From Tetragonia tetragonoides (taxonomy: Eukaryota > Streptophyta > Magnoliopsida > Caryophyllales > Aizoaceae), in assembly GCA_038025085.1 (NCBI GenBank), contig CM076151.1, positions 7,259,001 to 7,323,000 on the forward strand: a stretch of DNA of 64,000 nt. The letters run 5' to 3'. Numbering within the stretch: the first letter of the stretch is position 1; every line of letters begins with the position of its first letter. Below the pieces are notes generated by a model, which was not told the origin of the DNA, ran no database searches, and saw only the letters and a program-made list of their open reading frames with translations. Of this stretch, positions 1-9,818 are shown one piece after another. A program made the position numbers and the translations under genes.

Positions 1-820
1 GACTACTATAATGCCAATAATGTTCTTCATACCTGCTGAATTGGCTTGATTTTGGGCAGTTAACATGTAGTAGCATTTGACATCTTAGTTAATCTATCCT
101 AAATTACATTATTTATTCTGTAGTAGTTTGCTGATTCAAGTAATAGTTTGTTTGTAACCTAGATGCTAAGAGCGGTTGGGAACCTTCTGGACTGTTGAGG
201 CGTGTGGTAAAGGTTCCCTATATTCAAGTGCAATCTTGTTTTGTTTCTGTAATACTTCGAGTAAATCTTCTTATCAAAGGTGAAATATCTGCCAGGATTA
301 CCTTTGCATGCATGTGACCCTTGAAGTATTACAATATTGAAGATTCTGCTCATTGTGTTTGTATTTCTCTATACCATCTTTCTCAGGGTTGATTGCTGAT
401 ATGTTAGTTTATTTGGTTCAAATATTGTTATTGGTAACAGACATTTGGCCACTTTCAAGTGGCTTCCAGTAGGTGCCTAGCAGATACCATTTTCGATTAG
501 CATTCGGTGTCACAGACATGACATATACAGCTCTGACTCCTACAGCTCTGATTACCATTTTCTAAAAAAAATCAGACTCATCTCTGACTCCTACAGCTTG
601 AATGTATAATTCCTTAACCAGCGGGCTAGCTTGCATGGACGACACTCATGCTGTTACAGACATGCCATATACACAGGGAAGTGTCATATGTAGAGTGAAA
701 AGCCTAATGTATGAAGGAAGAGTGTAATACCGGCGTGTCCGGCACTTGACATAACACCTACACAAGGTGTTCATGCTTACTAATTACCCATTCATGCCCA
801 AGCCCAATAGTAGTGTAAAC
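1..820. other. left-edge intergenic stretch, no gene seen
   Basis: AT-rich sequence with only short open frames that carry no recognisable protein pattern. A short duplicated phrase (ctctgactcctacagct) occurs twice near 530-600. Nothing else is supportable. Confidence 0.5.
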
Positions 821-1190
821 AGAACCAAATTGTAATTGCTTGACCTTTTCCATTACTTTGCTTAATGGAACAAATAAAAAAGAAAGAGCAAAAGTTTGAA
901 AATTTGTGCTTCTATTGTTCTCCTGCAAGAAAAAGTATCCAAGTAAGGTCCCTGACAGCTGATAGAACGTAGGAGTAATCCTTATGAAATCGTGATGTCG
1001 ACGACGTCAGTGGGGCATCACCACTCACCAGCCAACCGTCCATGCCTGACAGAATAAACTGAACCAGTAGTTTATTCCTTTGACCTTTCACCATATTAGT
1101 TAGGTCGCATTGCAATTGCATTATCCACAGGTGCGTGGTATCAGGGATATGTTCAAAGGTTAATGGATGACACTTATATTCTCATTCGAT
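821..1190 (+). promoter_or_regulatory. upstream region of the first cluster gene with W-box-like and duplicated blocks
   Basis: Two blocks recur elsewhere in the cluster. At about 821-868 GAACCAAATTGT is followed by TTGACCTTTTC and CTTAATGG; the same order occurs at about 5927-5989 upstream of the third paralogue. At 1145-1165 GGATATGTTCAAAGG recurs at 4783 and, with one change, at 6903. TTGACC is the core of a W-box, the site bound by WRKY factors (established knowledge); another TTTGACC lies near 1079. Regulation by WRKY proteins is inference only. Confidence 0.4.
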
Positions 1191-1354
1191 GTTTTCGGAC
1201 AAGATGAAACACCACTGGGAGAAAGAGAAAGAATTAGGTTCTTCCAATAGCAGATACTATGTAGCTTAATAATTAAGAGATCGAATATTGACCACATGCA
1301 TTTCAAGCAGATAGTCAAGTTCTTTCTGACAGTTGCAAGATATAGCTCCTACAT

Positions 1355-1403
1355 ATATATACAGAGGGGGACTTGGTTTTATGCATACAACACCATATAA
1401 AAA
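1355..1403 (+). promoter_or_regulatory. TATA boxes of the first cluster gene
   Basis: TATATATA at 1355-1362 and ATATAAAAA at 1395-1403 lie 92 and 52 bases before the ATG at 1447. Either would place the transcription start just upstream of the coding region; the first gives the more usual 5'UTR length. Confidence 0.45.
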
Positions 1404-1446
1404 TTGATCCCCAACACATCATAGTGATTCAAACATAATACAGGAT

Positions 1447-1848
1447 ATGGGCCTTACAGACACCATGGAAACTCCTGTTCCTTGTCCTACTCCTACACAA
1501 GGTTTCGCAACTTCTACACACAGTTTCTCGACTTCTACACAAAGTTACGCGACTCCTCCTGCTCCTTATCCTACTGAGTTTTCTCCCCCTAGCAATTGTC
1601 AAGCAAATCAAAACCCTGCTTTTCCTAATCCCCCAATGTATTGTTACCAACCCATGTATCCCCCTCATGGCCACTACTTTTCCGGTGACAATAATGCATC
1701 TGGCACACAGAAGAACGGAGATGCCAAGGTGGGAAATCATAGCAAGAGAACTGGAGGTGTTAAAATTGGTAGTATTGGTGGCAGCTATGGAAACAAGGGT
1801 GGACAACAAGTTCATGGTGATGTCAAAGTAGGCAACATTGGTTGCTAG
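1447..1848 (+). CDS. small Pro/Thr-rich protein with GDVKVGN motif (paralogue A)
   Basis: Single-exon frame of 133 residues. Residues about 10-45 are rich in Pro, Thr, Ser and Phe, with a short repeat of the type T-x-S-F/Y-A/S-T. Residues about 46-78 are Pro/Tyr-rich. The last 55 residues are Gly/Asn/Lys-rich and carry two copies of a motif: SGTQKNGDAKVGN, then a GGVKIGSIGG linker, then GQQVHGDVKVGNIG. The same architecture is seen in the genes at 3939, 6341 and 7104, which argues that the frame is real. No signal peptide, transmembrane segment or known domain is visible. The start is the first ATG after a good TATA box; a second Met lies six codons in. Function unknown. Confidence 0.75.
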   Translation: MGLTDTMETPVPCPTPTQGFATSTHSFSTSTQSYATPPAPYPTEFSPPSNCQANQNPAFPNPPMYCYQPMYPPHGHYFSGDNNASGTQKNGDAKVGNHSKRTGGVKIGSIGGSYGNKGGQQVHGDVKVGNIGC

Positions 1849-3938
1849 ACTAGAGTGCTGTTCTGCAGTCTACTCTATTGTCGAACAACAATAGATCTGT
1901 GAGTCGTCAAATATGATGGCCATTAGCAGATTAAAAATGCACTTGTACCAAAGCTGAGATTACTAGAAGCACCTCTCTTTTTGTAAGCTTAAGCATAATA
2001 AGGCTTCAACATCTGTGGCTAAACTTCATGAAATTAAGCTCTCATTTTTGAGTTCTAGAACTGTTGGCATCAACTATTTAGTTTCTCCAATTAATCATCT
2101 TGGCAATATTTAACAGTTAGAGTCAAATATGCACTTCTTGTTTTATTTTCATAACTAACTAAATATGCATTCCTTAAACAAGATTGATTAGCAAAGGGAG
2201 TATACTTTACAGATTTTATCGGGCCACAAACGGGGCCAACTTGGCTACTTTTTTACAGGTTCTACAGAATGATATGTCAATACTTATTATCATTTTCTCA
2301 AATGTAGGACATGTCAAGCTAAGCCCCACTACGATTCTAGCTCATTTGGTTGATTCAAGTTCACAATCTTCACATCCCAGGAGCGTTGAGGGCCATACGA
2401 GGCTTCATAGTACAATTCGGGCAAAAGCTACTTTACAGATGCAGAGTCTAATGACTACACAATAACCACAGAAAAGAATTTAGATAAGAAACCAAGTAGA
2501 CCAGATGATACACCTGGCGAAAAGGGAATTGAAAGATGCAAATGTGAAAGTTCTAAATTGATTAATCATATGCAAAGCGCAAAGAAGCTACCTTATATAA
2601 GCCGTCTCTTGGACAAGGACGCAACAGGTCAGACCACCTAGAAATGACTTCATCTGTAACGAAAAATGTCGCGGTTTTATTTGTCATTGTTCTTGACAAC
2701 ATATCTAGTTCGTTATCAAACCTATCATTATATGCACTAGCTTATATGCCACTGGTCATAAGAGAAAATTAACCTCATTTCAAGCAGAAATTCAGTTAAG
2801 ACAGTTCATACTCGGATACTCTATAAATAAGGGGCACGTAATTAATCGTCTTGCATGTAACACATTAAAACCATATTGCCCCAAAAGATCACAGAGTAAT
2901 AGTCACCCCACCGAAATTAGTAGTGACATCACTAGTTGGATTTAAACTACAAGAGTAAGTAGTACGTATCTCGAAATAGAGCGATTACTAACTACTCAAC
3001 TGTTGTGTATGCATAAGTTAAATCAGACTTCGAATTCATTTGACTAAAACTCCATAGTTTAGATCTCTGTTTCAATTCCATAACAGTTGGTATGACTCAT
3101 TAAGTTGCTCTAATCAATCATCTTGCCAGCAAATAAAAGTTAGAACTATCACAACTATGTATGTACTAATTCTAAAAGAAACTAATTAGCCAATGAAGAT
3201 CCTTAATAGATTTTAAGTTGCAAGACTCGCAACTCGGATGCAAAAAACAAGGCTCGGTCTCACAGGAATCGAAGGTGCAAACAGGACAGCTCTATTCTTC
3301 TACTTTCCCTCTTTGGCTAGATAAGTACAACCAATTGTATTAGAGACTGAAAATAGAAGCAACAGAAGTTCGACCTACTTTTTATTGATGTGTCAATATA
3401 TCCAAGTATGCGCATCATTGAGGCAAGAAATGATATGCTGTTGCTCAGTAAATTAAGTAGCTAGCACAAAACTGTTGCTCATGGATTCAAACTGTCTACT
3501 AGCTGAATACTTCATATGATGTAGTAACTAATCTTGTTAATTAGATTTAAACTTCAGCCACCTGATATACATATATATGCTATATAGAAATCGAGTCAAG
3601 GCAAAATGATATTATTTATGTATTCCATTGGGTCGTGGCTTCAAACTGATTTCTGGCTACTTGTTGATCCATTGTAATATTTCTGATTTAACAAATTAAT
3701 ATATGGATACAGAAAATCCCACTTCATAAAAGTTGATGTAGGAGTACAATTTGTCAGAGACATAATTCTAGAAATTGTAGCACACACTAGTAGGAGCATC
3801 TAGGGGAGGAAAAATGAAAAGGGGGCAGTAGCTAGAGTATCCCTTCCCCCCTCCTTTTACATCAAGTACAATAGTTGAAGATCAAACATTTATTCATAAC
3901 CATGCAAGTTAAGGATTCAACCTATTTAGATTATTCAA
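1849..3938. other. intergenic, no gene recognised
   Basis: About 2.1 kb of AT-rich DNA between the first two paralogues. The longest open frame (2184-2465, +) has no domain, no plausible promoter context and no similarity to its neighbours; I do not call it a gene. It probably includes the 3' regions of the flanking genes, which converge here. Confidence 0.5.
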
Positions 3939-4283
3939 TCAACGTTTACCAATGTCTCCTACTGTAACATCCCCAGACACTTGTTGGCCCTTTGAATTGC
4001 TGTGGTTTCCACCAATCTTTCCGATATCAACTCCACCAGACTTTTCCTTGCTGTTCCCGACTTTCACATCTCCATTCGTCTGTGTGCCAGATCCGTTAGA
4101 ATTTCCCCCGGAGTTGTATATGGTGCTGCCAGGGAACGCGTTATAAGGGGTCGGATATCCCCAAGAGTAAAAAGGAGGGTAACCACAGTTAGGAGGGGGA
4201 TAGTGGTGACCATTTGGAGGATAACATGGTTGCGGACTACTAAAAGGAGGATATCCGTGAGTAGGAGGAGCAGGAGATTGCAT
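3939..4283 (-). CDS. small Pro/Tyr-rich protein with GDVKVGN motif (paralogue B)
   Basis: Single-exon frame of 114 residues, the cleanest member of the local family. Residues 1-55 contain spaced YPP elements (GYPPF, CYPPN, HYPPP, GYPPF, GYPTP), typical of an extended or disordered Pro-rich segment. Then comes IYNSGGNSNGSGTQTNGDV with KVGN, the linker SGGVDIGKIGG, and a second repeat GQQVSGDVTVGDIG ending KR. A TATA box lies about 75 bases upstream. It is transcribed towards paralogue A. No secretion signal or membrane segment is seen. The family is not one I recognise. Gly and Asn at regular spacing next to alternating polar and Val/Ile residues suggest short beta strands and turns (inference). 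Confidence 0.8.
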   Translation of the reverse strand: MQSPAPPTHGYPPFSSPQPCYPPNGHHYPPPNCGYPPFYSWGYPTPYNAFPGSTIYNSGGNSNGSGTQTNGDVKVGNSKEKSGGVDIGKIGGNHSNSKGQQVSGDVTVGDIGKR

Positions 4284-4355
4284 GGTTTCAAACTTAGAGG
4301 TTGGTTGGTTTTTTGAAGTACTTGGCTTGCTAAATGGTAGTGAGCCAATCCTCCC

Positions 4356-4363
4356 CTTTTATA
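4356..4363 (-). promoter_or_regulatory. TATA box of paralogue B
   Basis: Reads TATAAAAG on the minus strand, followed by a GGGGAGG run, about 75 bases upstream of the ATG at 4283; this matches the plant TATA consensus and usual spacing. Confidence 0.6.
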
Positions 4364-4669
4364 GAAATGACAAAAAGCAACATAAGGTATCTGATTCCTA
4401 TGCTTCACTGCAACTTGCTCATGAACAGTATTCAACTGAATGTGATTTGTGTGTTTTTGGTCTATACACCTCAACAACTTGGGGACAACAACTTACTAGG
4501 ATCTAAGATACCTGCACAGCTTAAGCAAATCAAGTGTCACATTATCTTTAGTACCAATAAAAAAAAGTATCACATTATCTTTGGAAGTTGTCAATTTTGG
4601 TACACAAACGAAAACCTGTCCCATCCTAAATGATAATTTTCGGTCTGATCTGCATGATAAGGCATGGAA

Positions 4670-4920
4670 TTGTAAGCATCGCCAGCCACCGGCCATGCCC
4701 CACAGTATACATTCAAACAGAAGCTAATTCTCTGCCGAAAGGGGTTTGTTTACATTGCAGTATTCGAAGCGGGTATATATGAGGATATGTTCAAAGGCTG
4801 ATAGTGACTTAAGATTCTCAATAAAGGGCAATTGGGCAAACATGCAGTCAATTTTTTGTAGCTTGTAATTCACTGTTCTTCATATAACACGTTTCTCTTC
4901 TGATTTCGCTAAGAGTGAAA
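4670..4920 (+). promoter_or_regulatory. orphan copy of the cluster promoter block
   Basis: The order CAGAAGCTAATTCT, CTGCCGAAAG, GGATATGTTCAAAGG (4783), GATAGTG and GATTCTCAA parallels 6851-6945 upstream of paralogue D and, more weakly, 1020-1190 upstream of paralogue A. The orientation is plus, but no open frame of the family follows within the next 1.4 kb. It is either a relic of a lost fifth copy or part of a shared upstream region of paralogue B in inverted orientation. Confidence 0.45.
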
Positions 4921-5920
4921 AACGGTGATAATATAATGGTATAATAATTACTACTACTCTATGATGATGTTTCTGAAGAATTGTATTCCTTACTTCAATA
5001 CTATATGTCAAGCACTAGCTTAACTTGAGGCTTTTGATCATGTTTTAGTATGAAAGATTCTTGTCCGTTCTTTTTACTTCTCTGACAAATTGCTCTCGTT
5101 CACTCTATTCCTTTTAGCTATTGAGCAGCAGCTACCAAGCAGCTTGAATCCATGAGCCCGGCCATAGCATTCCAAAAGGTTCAAGCTTCTTGAACCAAGC
5201 ACAAACTAATCTTTGTTGGCATAGCCAAATTACACATTTGCTTTAATCCTTAAACTATCAGTACAGTGGCACGACTATCAGTAAGCACGAAACACACCTT
5301 CTAGTTCTATGAATTTCTATTATTTAGGGGCTACTTATTTTATTGATTATATACTTATATATGTATAGTACCTCTTTTTTAAACTAGATATATTGATTAA
5401 GCTAGACAAAGCAACTGATACTAAAAGTCTAAATACATTCAATCTGCTTTTCTTCACCTATAAGTGAGGAATGCTGTCTGCTGATGCACTTTGCATCAGC
5501 TCTGTGAAAAACGAGGAACATCCGGAAAACATTTAAGAGCTGAGTTCCTCTTTAGCTCAGTATATGGCTTGACTAGTTTATGCTTTGAGTGAACATTTGA
5601 CCTGATCATGACCAAAACCATGCTCTGATATAATGCATGCATTTGTGAAGCACATATGAAGGTTAGTTGGTTACCAAGTGTTCAAGCAAGGATAACAACC
5701 ACCAAGTGCAGCTATGGCGGAGACTTGACAGCTATGGAGGTCAGAAAATGGGCATAAGCTTGCTTGAAGTCAGCTCTAGCTAACATGAGTTTAATTGATC
5801 TTGGGCTATTCTTTGGGAAAACTAAAGGAATTCAAATATGCAAAGAAAAATCAATTATTTTTATCTTTATTTATGATCAACTGTGCTGTTGTAATCAAAG
5901 TGATTATGAACCTAGTTAGG
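4921..5920. other. intergenic, no gene recognised
   Basis: AT-rich sequence. I searched both strands for a decayed copy of the small-protein family and for TATA/ATG combinations and found nothing convincing. Confidence 0.45.
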
Positions 5921-6200
5921 GAACCCTGAACCAAATTGTGTAGAATGAGTTTTTTGACCTTTTCAGATCTTTTTCTCTAGACTTAATGGATGGTCAATGG
6001 CCAATATTGGTCCATGAAGAGAAATGCTTCCTATTGGTCCTGAATATGAAGAGATGCCTTTGCTGAATTTTTCAACTTCAATTTCATTGGCTAAAGAAGA
6101 GCTGGACAGATCCACTTGAGCTGCTATCCAAGCAACTCCTTTCTTCTTTCAGTCATAATTTTGTTTCCCAGTTGTAAGTCTCAGCTTCTATTGTCAACTG

Positions 6201-6208
6201 TATATAAG
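6201..6208 (+). promoter_or_regulatory. TATA box of paralogue C
   Basis: TATATAAG, 140 bases before the ATG at 6341. A block with a W-box-like TTGACC shared with paralogue A lies a further 250 bases upstream (about 5927-5989). Confidence 0.5.
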
Positions 6209-6340
6209 GGTCTGCATCTCTACAGAGAAAACCAATTCCATGAATTAAAACAGTTTGAGAGGATTGTCAAAAACCTTGGTTTAATATTTCTGTGTCAATT
6301 GTCTTAGGGAGCTATTGAGGTGAAACTATAAACTTGCACC

Positions 6341-6685
6341 ATGCAGTCTCTAGTTTTTCCACCTGGTTATCCTCCAGAACTGAAGAAATATGGCTATCCT
6401 CCGCCGTTTCCACCTGGTTATCCTCCCGAACAATATGAAAAATATGGCTATCCTCCTCGATCATCACCTGATGAGCCCAATCCTTCCCCGATCATCAACC
6501 AGCAAACACAACCACAGTCATCTCCTGTTTACATTGATCAACATGGTTCTCCTGGTATGTTTTCATTCCCGCCGGGTAGCCACTTCAACATTGCAGGTAA
6601 TGTTTACAATTCCGGATTTAATGTCAATGGATCTGGCTCACAAACAAGTGGGGATGTCAAAGTTGGCAATCAAAAGACTAATTAG
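6341..6685 (+). CDS. small GYPP-repeat protein with GDVKVGN motif (paralogue C)
   Basis: Single-exon frame of 114 residues. The N-terminus has a tandem repeat, FPPGYPPELKKYGYPP then FPPGYPPEQYEKYGYPP, followed by a Pro/Gln/Ser linker (residues about 40-75). The C-terminus is VYNSGFNVNGSGSQTSGDVK with VGN, ending QKTN. The second GQQ-GDV repeat found in paralogues A, B and D is absent: the frame stops right after the first motif. The start (cca ATG cag) aligns with the MQS start of paralogue B. No signal peptide or transmembrane segment. Function unknown; the shortened C-terminus may mark specialisation or decay. Confidence 0.75.
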   Translation: MQSLVFPPGYPPELKKYGYPPPFPPGYPPEQYEKYGYPPRSSPDEPNPSPIINQQTQPQSSPVYIDQHGSPGMFSFPPGSHFNIAGNVYNSGFNVNGSGSQTSGDVKVGNQKTN

Positions 6686-6839
6686 AACTTAAGAAGTCTC
6701 TGTATAATGTTTACACTTCACAATTACGTCTTTATCTAACATCCTGTTTGCCAGTTCATGTGGATGTAATATTAGCTTGTAACATTTGGTACACATAATA
6801 AAGACATCAATTCGATGGAGATCATCTAGTTGTATGGCA

Positions 6840-6950
6840 GTACACATCAAACCAGAAGCTGATTCCTTGCCGAAAGCAATCAGAAGCTGATTCAGTACTT
6901 GGGGATATATTCAAAGGTTGATAGTGGCCTTATGATTCTCAAGCAAGGGT
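6840..6950 (+). promoter_or_regulatory. duplicated promoter block upstream of paralogue D
   Basis: CAGAAGCTGATTC occurs twice (about 6852 and 6881), followed by GGATATATTCAAAGG at 6903 and GATAGTGG. It corresponds to the blocks at 1145 and 4783. The motif is 201 bases before the ATG of paralogue D and 302 before that of paralogue A, so position is roughly kept. Confidence 0.45.
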
Positions 6951-7047
6951 AAATGTTTAGTCATACCGACATATATTAGCATCTTCCTTTCTGCTTAGAT
7001 TCTATATAGAAGAACTTGTTTCTCTTGCATATATCGTGTCAGAGGCC

Positions 7048-7055
7048 TATATATA
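7048..7055 (+). promoter_or_regulatory. TATA box of paralogue D
   Basis: TATATATA about 50 bases before the ATG at 7104, the expected spacing for a short 5'UTR. Confidence 0.5.
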
Positions 7056-7103
7056 CTTGAGAAACACAGAAATTAATTACAGCAGGTCTTTCAATAATAA
7101 GAT

Positions 7104-7418
7104 ATGGTCCTAATCAACACCCTGGGAAGTGTTCTCCCCATTTTGCCTAGGCATACACCTTCTTCCAACAATCACCCGCTAGATTCCTCATCTAATGGTG
7201 ATCCTCCCGTTCATTACCATTATGGTAAACATACCAATAGCATGTACAATGCTGGTAGTAATAGTAATGGATCTGGCATACAAAAGAATGGAGATGTAGA
7301 CGTTCGCAATCAGAGCCCAATATCCGGACTTCTCAACATCGACAGTATTGGCAGCAACAGGGGTAATGAGGGTCATCAGCAACTTCTTGGTGATGTCAAT
7401 GTAGCCAACCTTGGTTGA
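7104..7418 (+). CDS. small GDVxV-motif protein with shortened N-terminus (paralogue D)
   Basis: Single-exon frame of 104 residues. The YPP repeats seen in B and C are missing; the N-terminal 45 residues are Leu/Pro then Ser/Asn-rich. From residue about 50 the family signature is clear: SMYNAGSNSNGSGIQKNGDV, DVRN, then the linker LLNIDSIGS, then HQQLLGDVNVANLG to the end. Substitutions at usually constant Gly positions (VGN to VRN, VGN to VAN) suggest relaxed constraint or altered function. The TATA box and duplicated promoter block upstream support expression. No known domain is recognised. Confidence 0.65.
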   Translation: MVLINTLGSVLPILPRHTPSSNNHPLDSSSNGDPPVHYHYGKHTNSMYNAGSNSNGSGIQKNGDVDVRNQSPISGLLNIDSIGSNRGNEGHQQLLGDVNVANLG

Positions 7419-9818
7419 CATAACAACCCTACTAATCTGTTATAGTATCGGAAGTTATGCTGATCAAAACGTAACTTTTCTATATTGTCGTGGATTAGAA
7501 CCGATGATATCATGTCATAATGCAAGAACTAGAAGCATTATAAGCTGTCTATTAATAATAAGTCTCAATGCATGTTCATCTTACAAGGACTGAACTAGTC
7601 CCGATTTCATTTCTATGATCTTTGGCATTAACAACTAATTGCTAAAGTCAGGGTATCAGAGCCAGTGTAACCAAGAGAAACAAATAAAAAAAGCATGTGC
7701 TCTCCTGTAAGGAAAATGAATAAGAAAAACAGGTCATGAAATATCTATCTTCTACTTCTTTCTTGAAATCTAGCAAGTCAGTTTATGCCTTCCAATTATG
7801 GGTGAAACAGCTTACGACATAAAAAATGAAACATCTAACCATGTGAAGGATAGGAGTCATTTGAGAGTCATTCGGATAACACTCAACAGTATGGTATAAC
7901 CTCTCAAGACTACCAGCCGGCTAGCTGACATACGCATCATAAATATCTACTTAACAATTAACTTCAGAGTTCAGATAGATTAATCCTTCAATCGCGTGCA
8001 TTAGAAGACTAGGAACAATTACTCAAAACATTTTTTCCAATACAAACTTTTCGCAATTTCAGTATTAGATGTCTCAAGAGTGGGTATGGGAACATGATAA
8101 ATCTTACCAAGATAATGATACAGGGATGCCCAAATCGTTTATACATGCACTTCCTCATGATCTAATAAACGGTACTGCCAGCAGCGTCATTTTGGAATTC
8201 TTCTTAGGAAACAGTATTGATCCTGCAATCAATCGGAAGATTTGCCAGAAACTAATTGGCAGTTCAATAAAAGAAGGCAAAATTTGAACCAATACAAGTG
8301 TCAGGAGTTTTCTTGTAGGAACTTGAATGTTTTTTAAGTAACTATCCATCGAGATATAACCTAAGCCTACATCCCTCAAATTCCAGCTGAAAAGAAACGG
8401 GGCATGCAGATCACGGGTAAGCATAAGCATCTTACTTCCTGCAGTCCTGCTCTAACTTGAAGTTGCTGAAATTTGTCCAAATTTTTCTTCAATTGATCAG
8501 AATAGGTCTATGTTTTTTTCTTCTTTTTCCCCTATCATTTCCCCATCCTGCACTCCTGCAGGGTGCTGCAGGTTATGTGAGTATGCCATGAGAACAAAAT
8601 CCATCCTGTTTCCTGGCTAAGGTGCATGTTTTAAAAGAAAAGGAAATCAATAGCATCTCTGAAGATCAAAAGCAAACAAAACCTGGATTATACGGAGAAT
8701 CCGAAATATATCTCCAGTATTTACACATATCTTTTTACATTAATAGAGAAATTACAGGGTAACAGCAGAACTACAAAAAGTATTAACTGGCAGAGATTTA
8801 TTTTGTGATTCAATCAGGTGAGGCGTAACAGTTCTGACAGTCTGGTTGATGTTTAATTAGAAGTCTATAAACACACCATAGCGTAAACAGACCAATGATC
8901 TGTGCAATTTGAATGCTGTTTCTGGACTCTACAACCTAGTTAACTTGTGCTGTTGTGCACCATAACTGTTTTCCCTTTTCATATAGTAACTAGAGCAACA
9001 TAAATTCGCGAGCAACCCTCTAGCTATCATATCGCCATAAATTCATGAGAGTACATAGTCACTCAGGAAATACAGAATCATTGTAAACATTGAAAGCACA
9101 AACCCATGATTATTTGACACATATTTAGGTTTTCACCCTCTATAAACAGCCCCATGTCTGTGTAACCTAGTTGTAAACTGAAGTTTGTTTTAGTTTGCTG
9201 AGTAAAGAAGGAAGAACCTTACTGCAACGTCTAATTCTCCCTCTCTTAAGTTTGTCCCGTGACTATTATGTTCCTGCAGATTATCTACTTATCGAACACC
9301 TTCTAAGCAGTGTGTTGGCCACTGTATTGAATCTTCTTCCAATTCCAGAAGAAATTTAGCTAAATGTGCATACTACTTATATTGCAGAAATTGTCAGAAG
9401 GCCATCAACTGTATGGGTGATAAACTTATAAAGGACATTAAATCGAGGAAGACTGCAAGAGCTGTACTGAAAGGAAGTTTCGATAAAATATTGCACGCTA
9501 AAGTGAGAGCTCTAAAGATAAGCAATCAACCATAATTCTGAAATGGCCAAACTGAAGTTAAAACTTAAGAGCCTTTGGAAAGTATGCATTAGCCAGGTAA
9601 ATTTTATCAGCAGCAGGACATCTTATTAAACTTGACTACAAGATACATACATACATTATAATCAATCAACAAAAATAAGTCTCTTTTATGGCCATTTCAT
9701 CAACATGGTACGGCCTTCAAACTTCGAAAGACCAAATCTCAAACTCTTCTTTAACCTCCATAGTGATTAAATTAACGATTTTCATCCTATTTAGATCTTC
9801 ACATGCTAAAACATTCTC
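7419..9818. other. intergenic, no gene recognised
   Basis: A phrase near 7675-7730 (aacaaataaaaaaag, then ctctcctg-aag-aaaa) resembles 868-930 upstream of paralogue A and may be another fragment of the duplicated unit. The 72-codon frame at 8069-8287 has no recognisable pattern or promoter. The right end holds the 3'UTR of the aldolase gene. Confidence 0.45.

Noticed and set aside
1429..1815. 128-codon minus-strand frame opposite paralogue A
   Set aside because: Antisense shadow with Arg/Ser repeats mirroring the Thr/Ser codons of paralogue A.
4064..4477. 137-codon minus-strand frame overlapping paralogue B
   Set aside because: A shadow of paralogue B in another frame; the family motif is in the 3939-4283 frame.
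8069..8287. 72-codon plus-strand frame (MSQEWVWEHDK...)
   Set aside because: No recognisable motif, no TATA box nearby, AT-rich region where such frames occur by chance.
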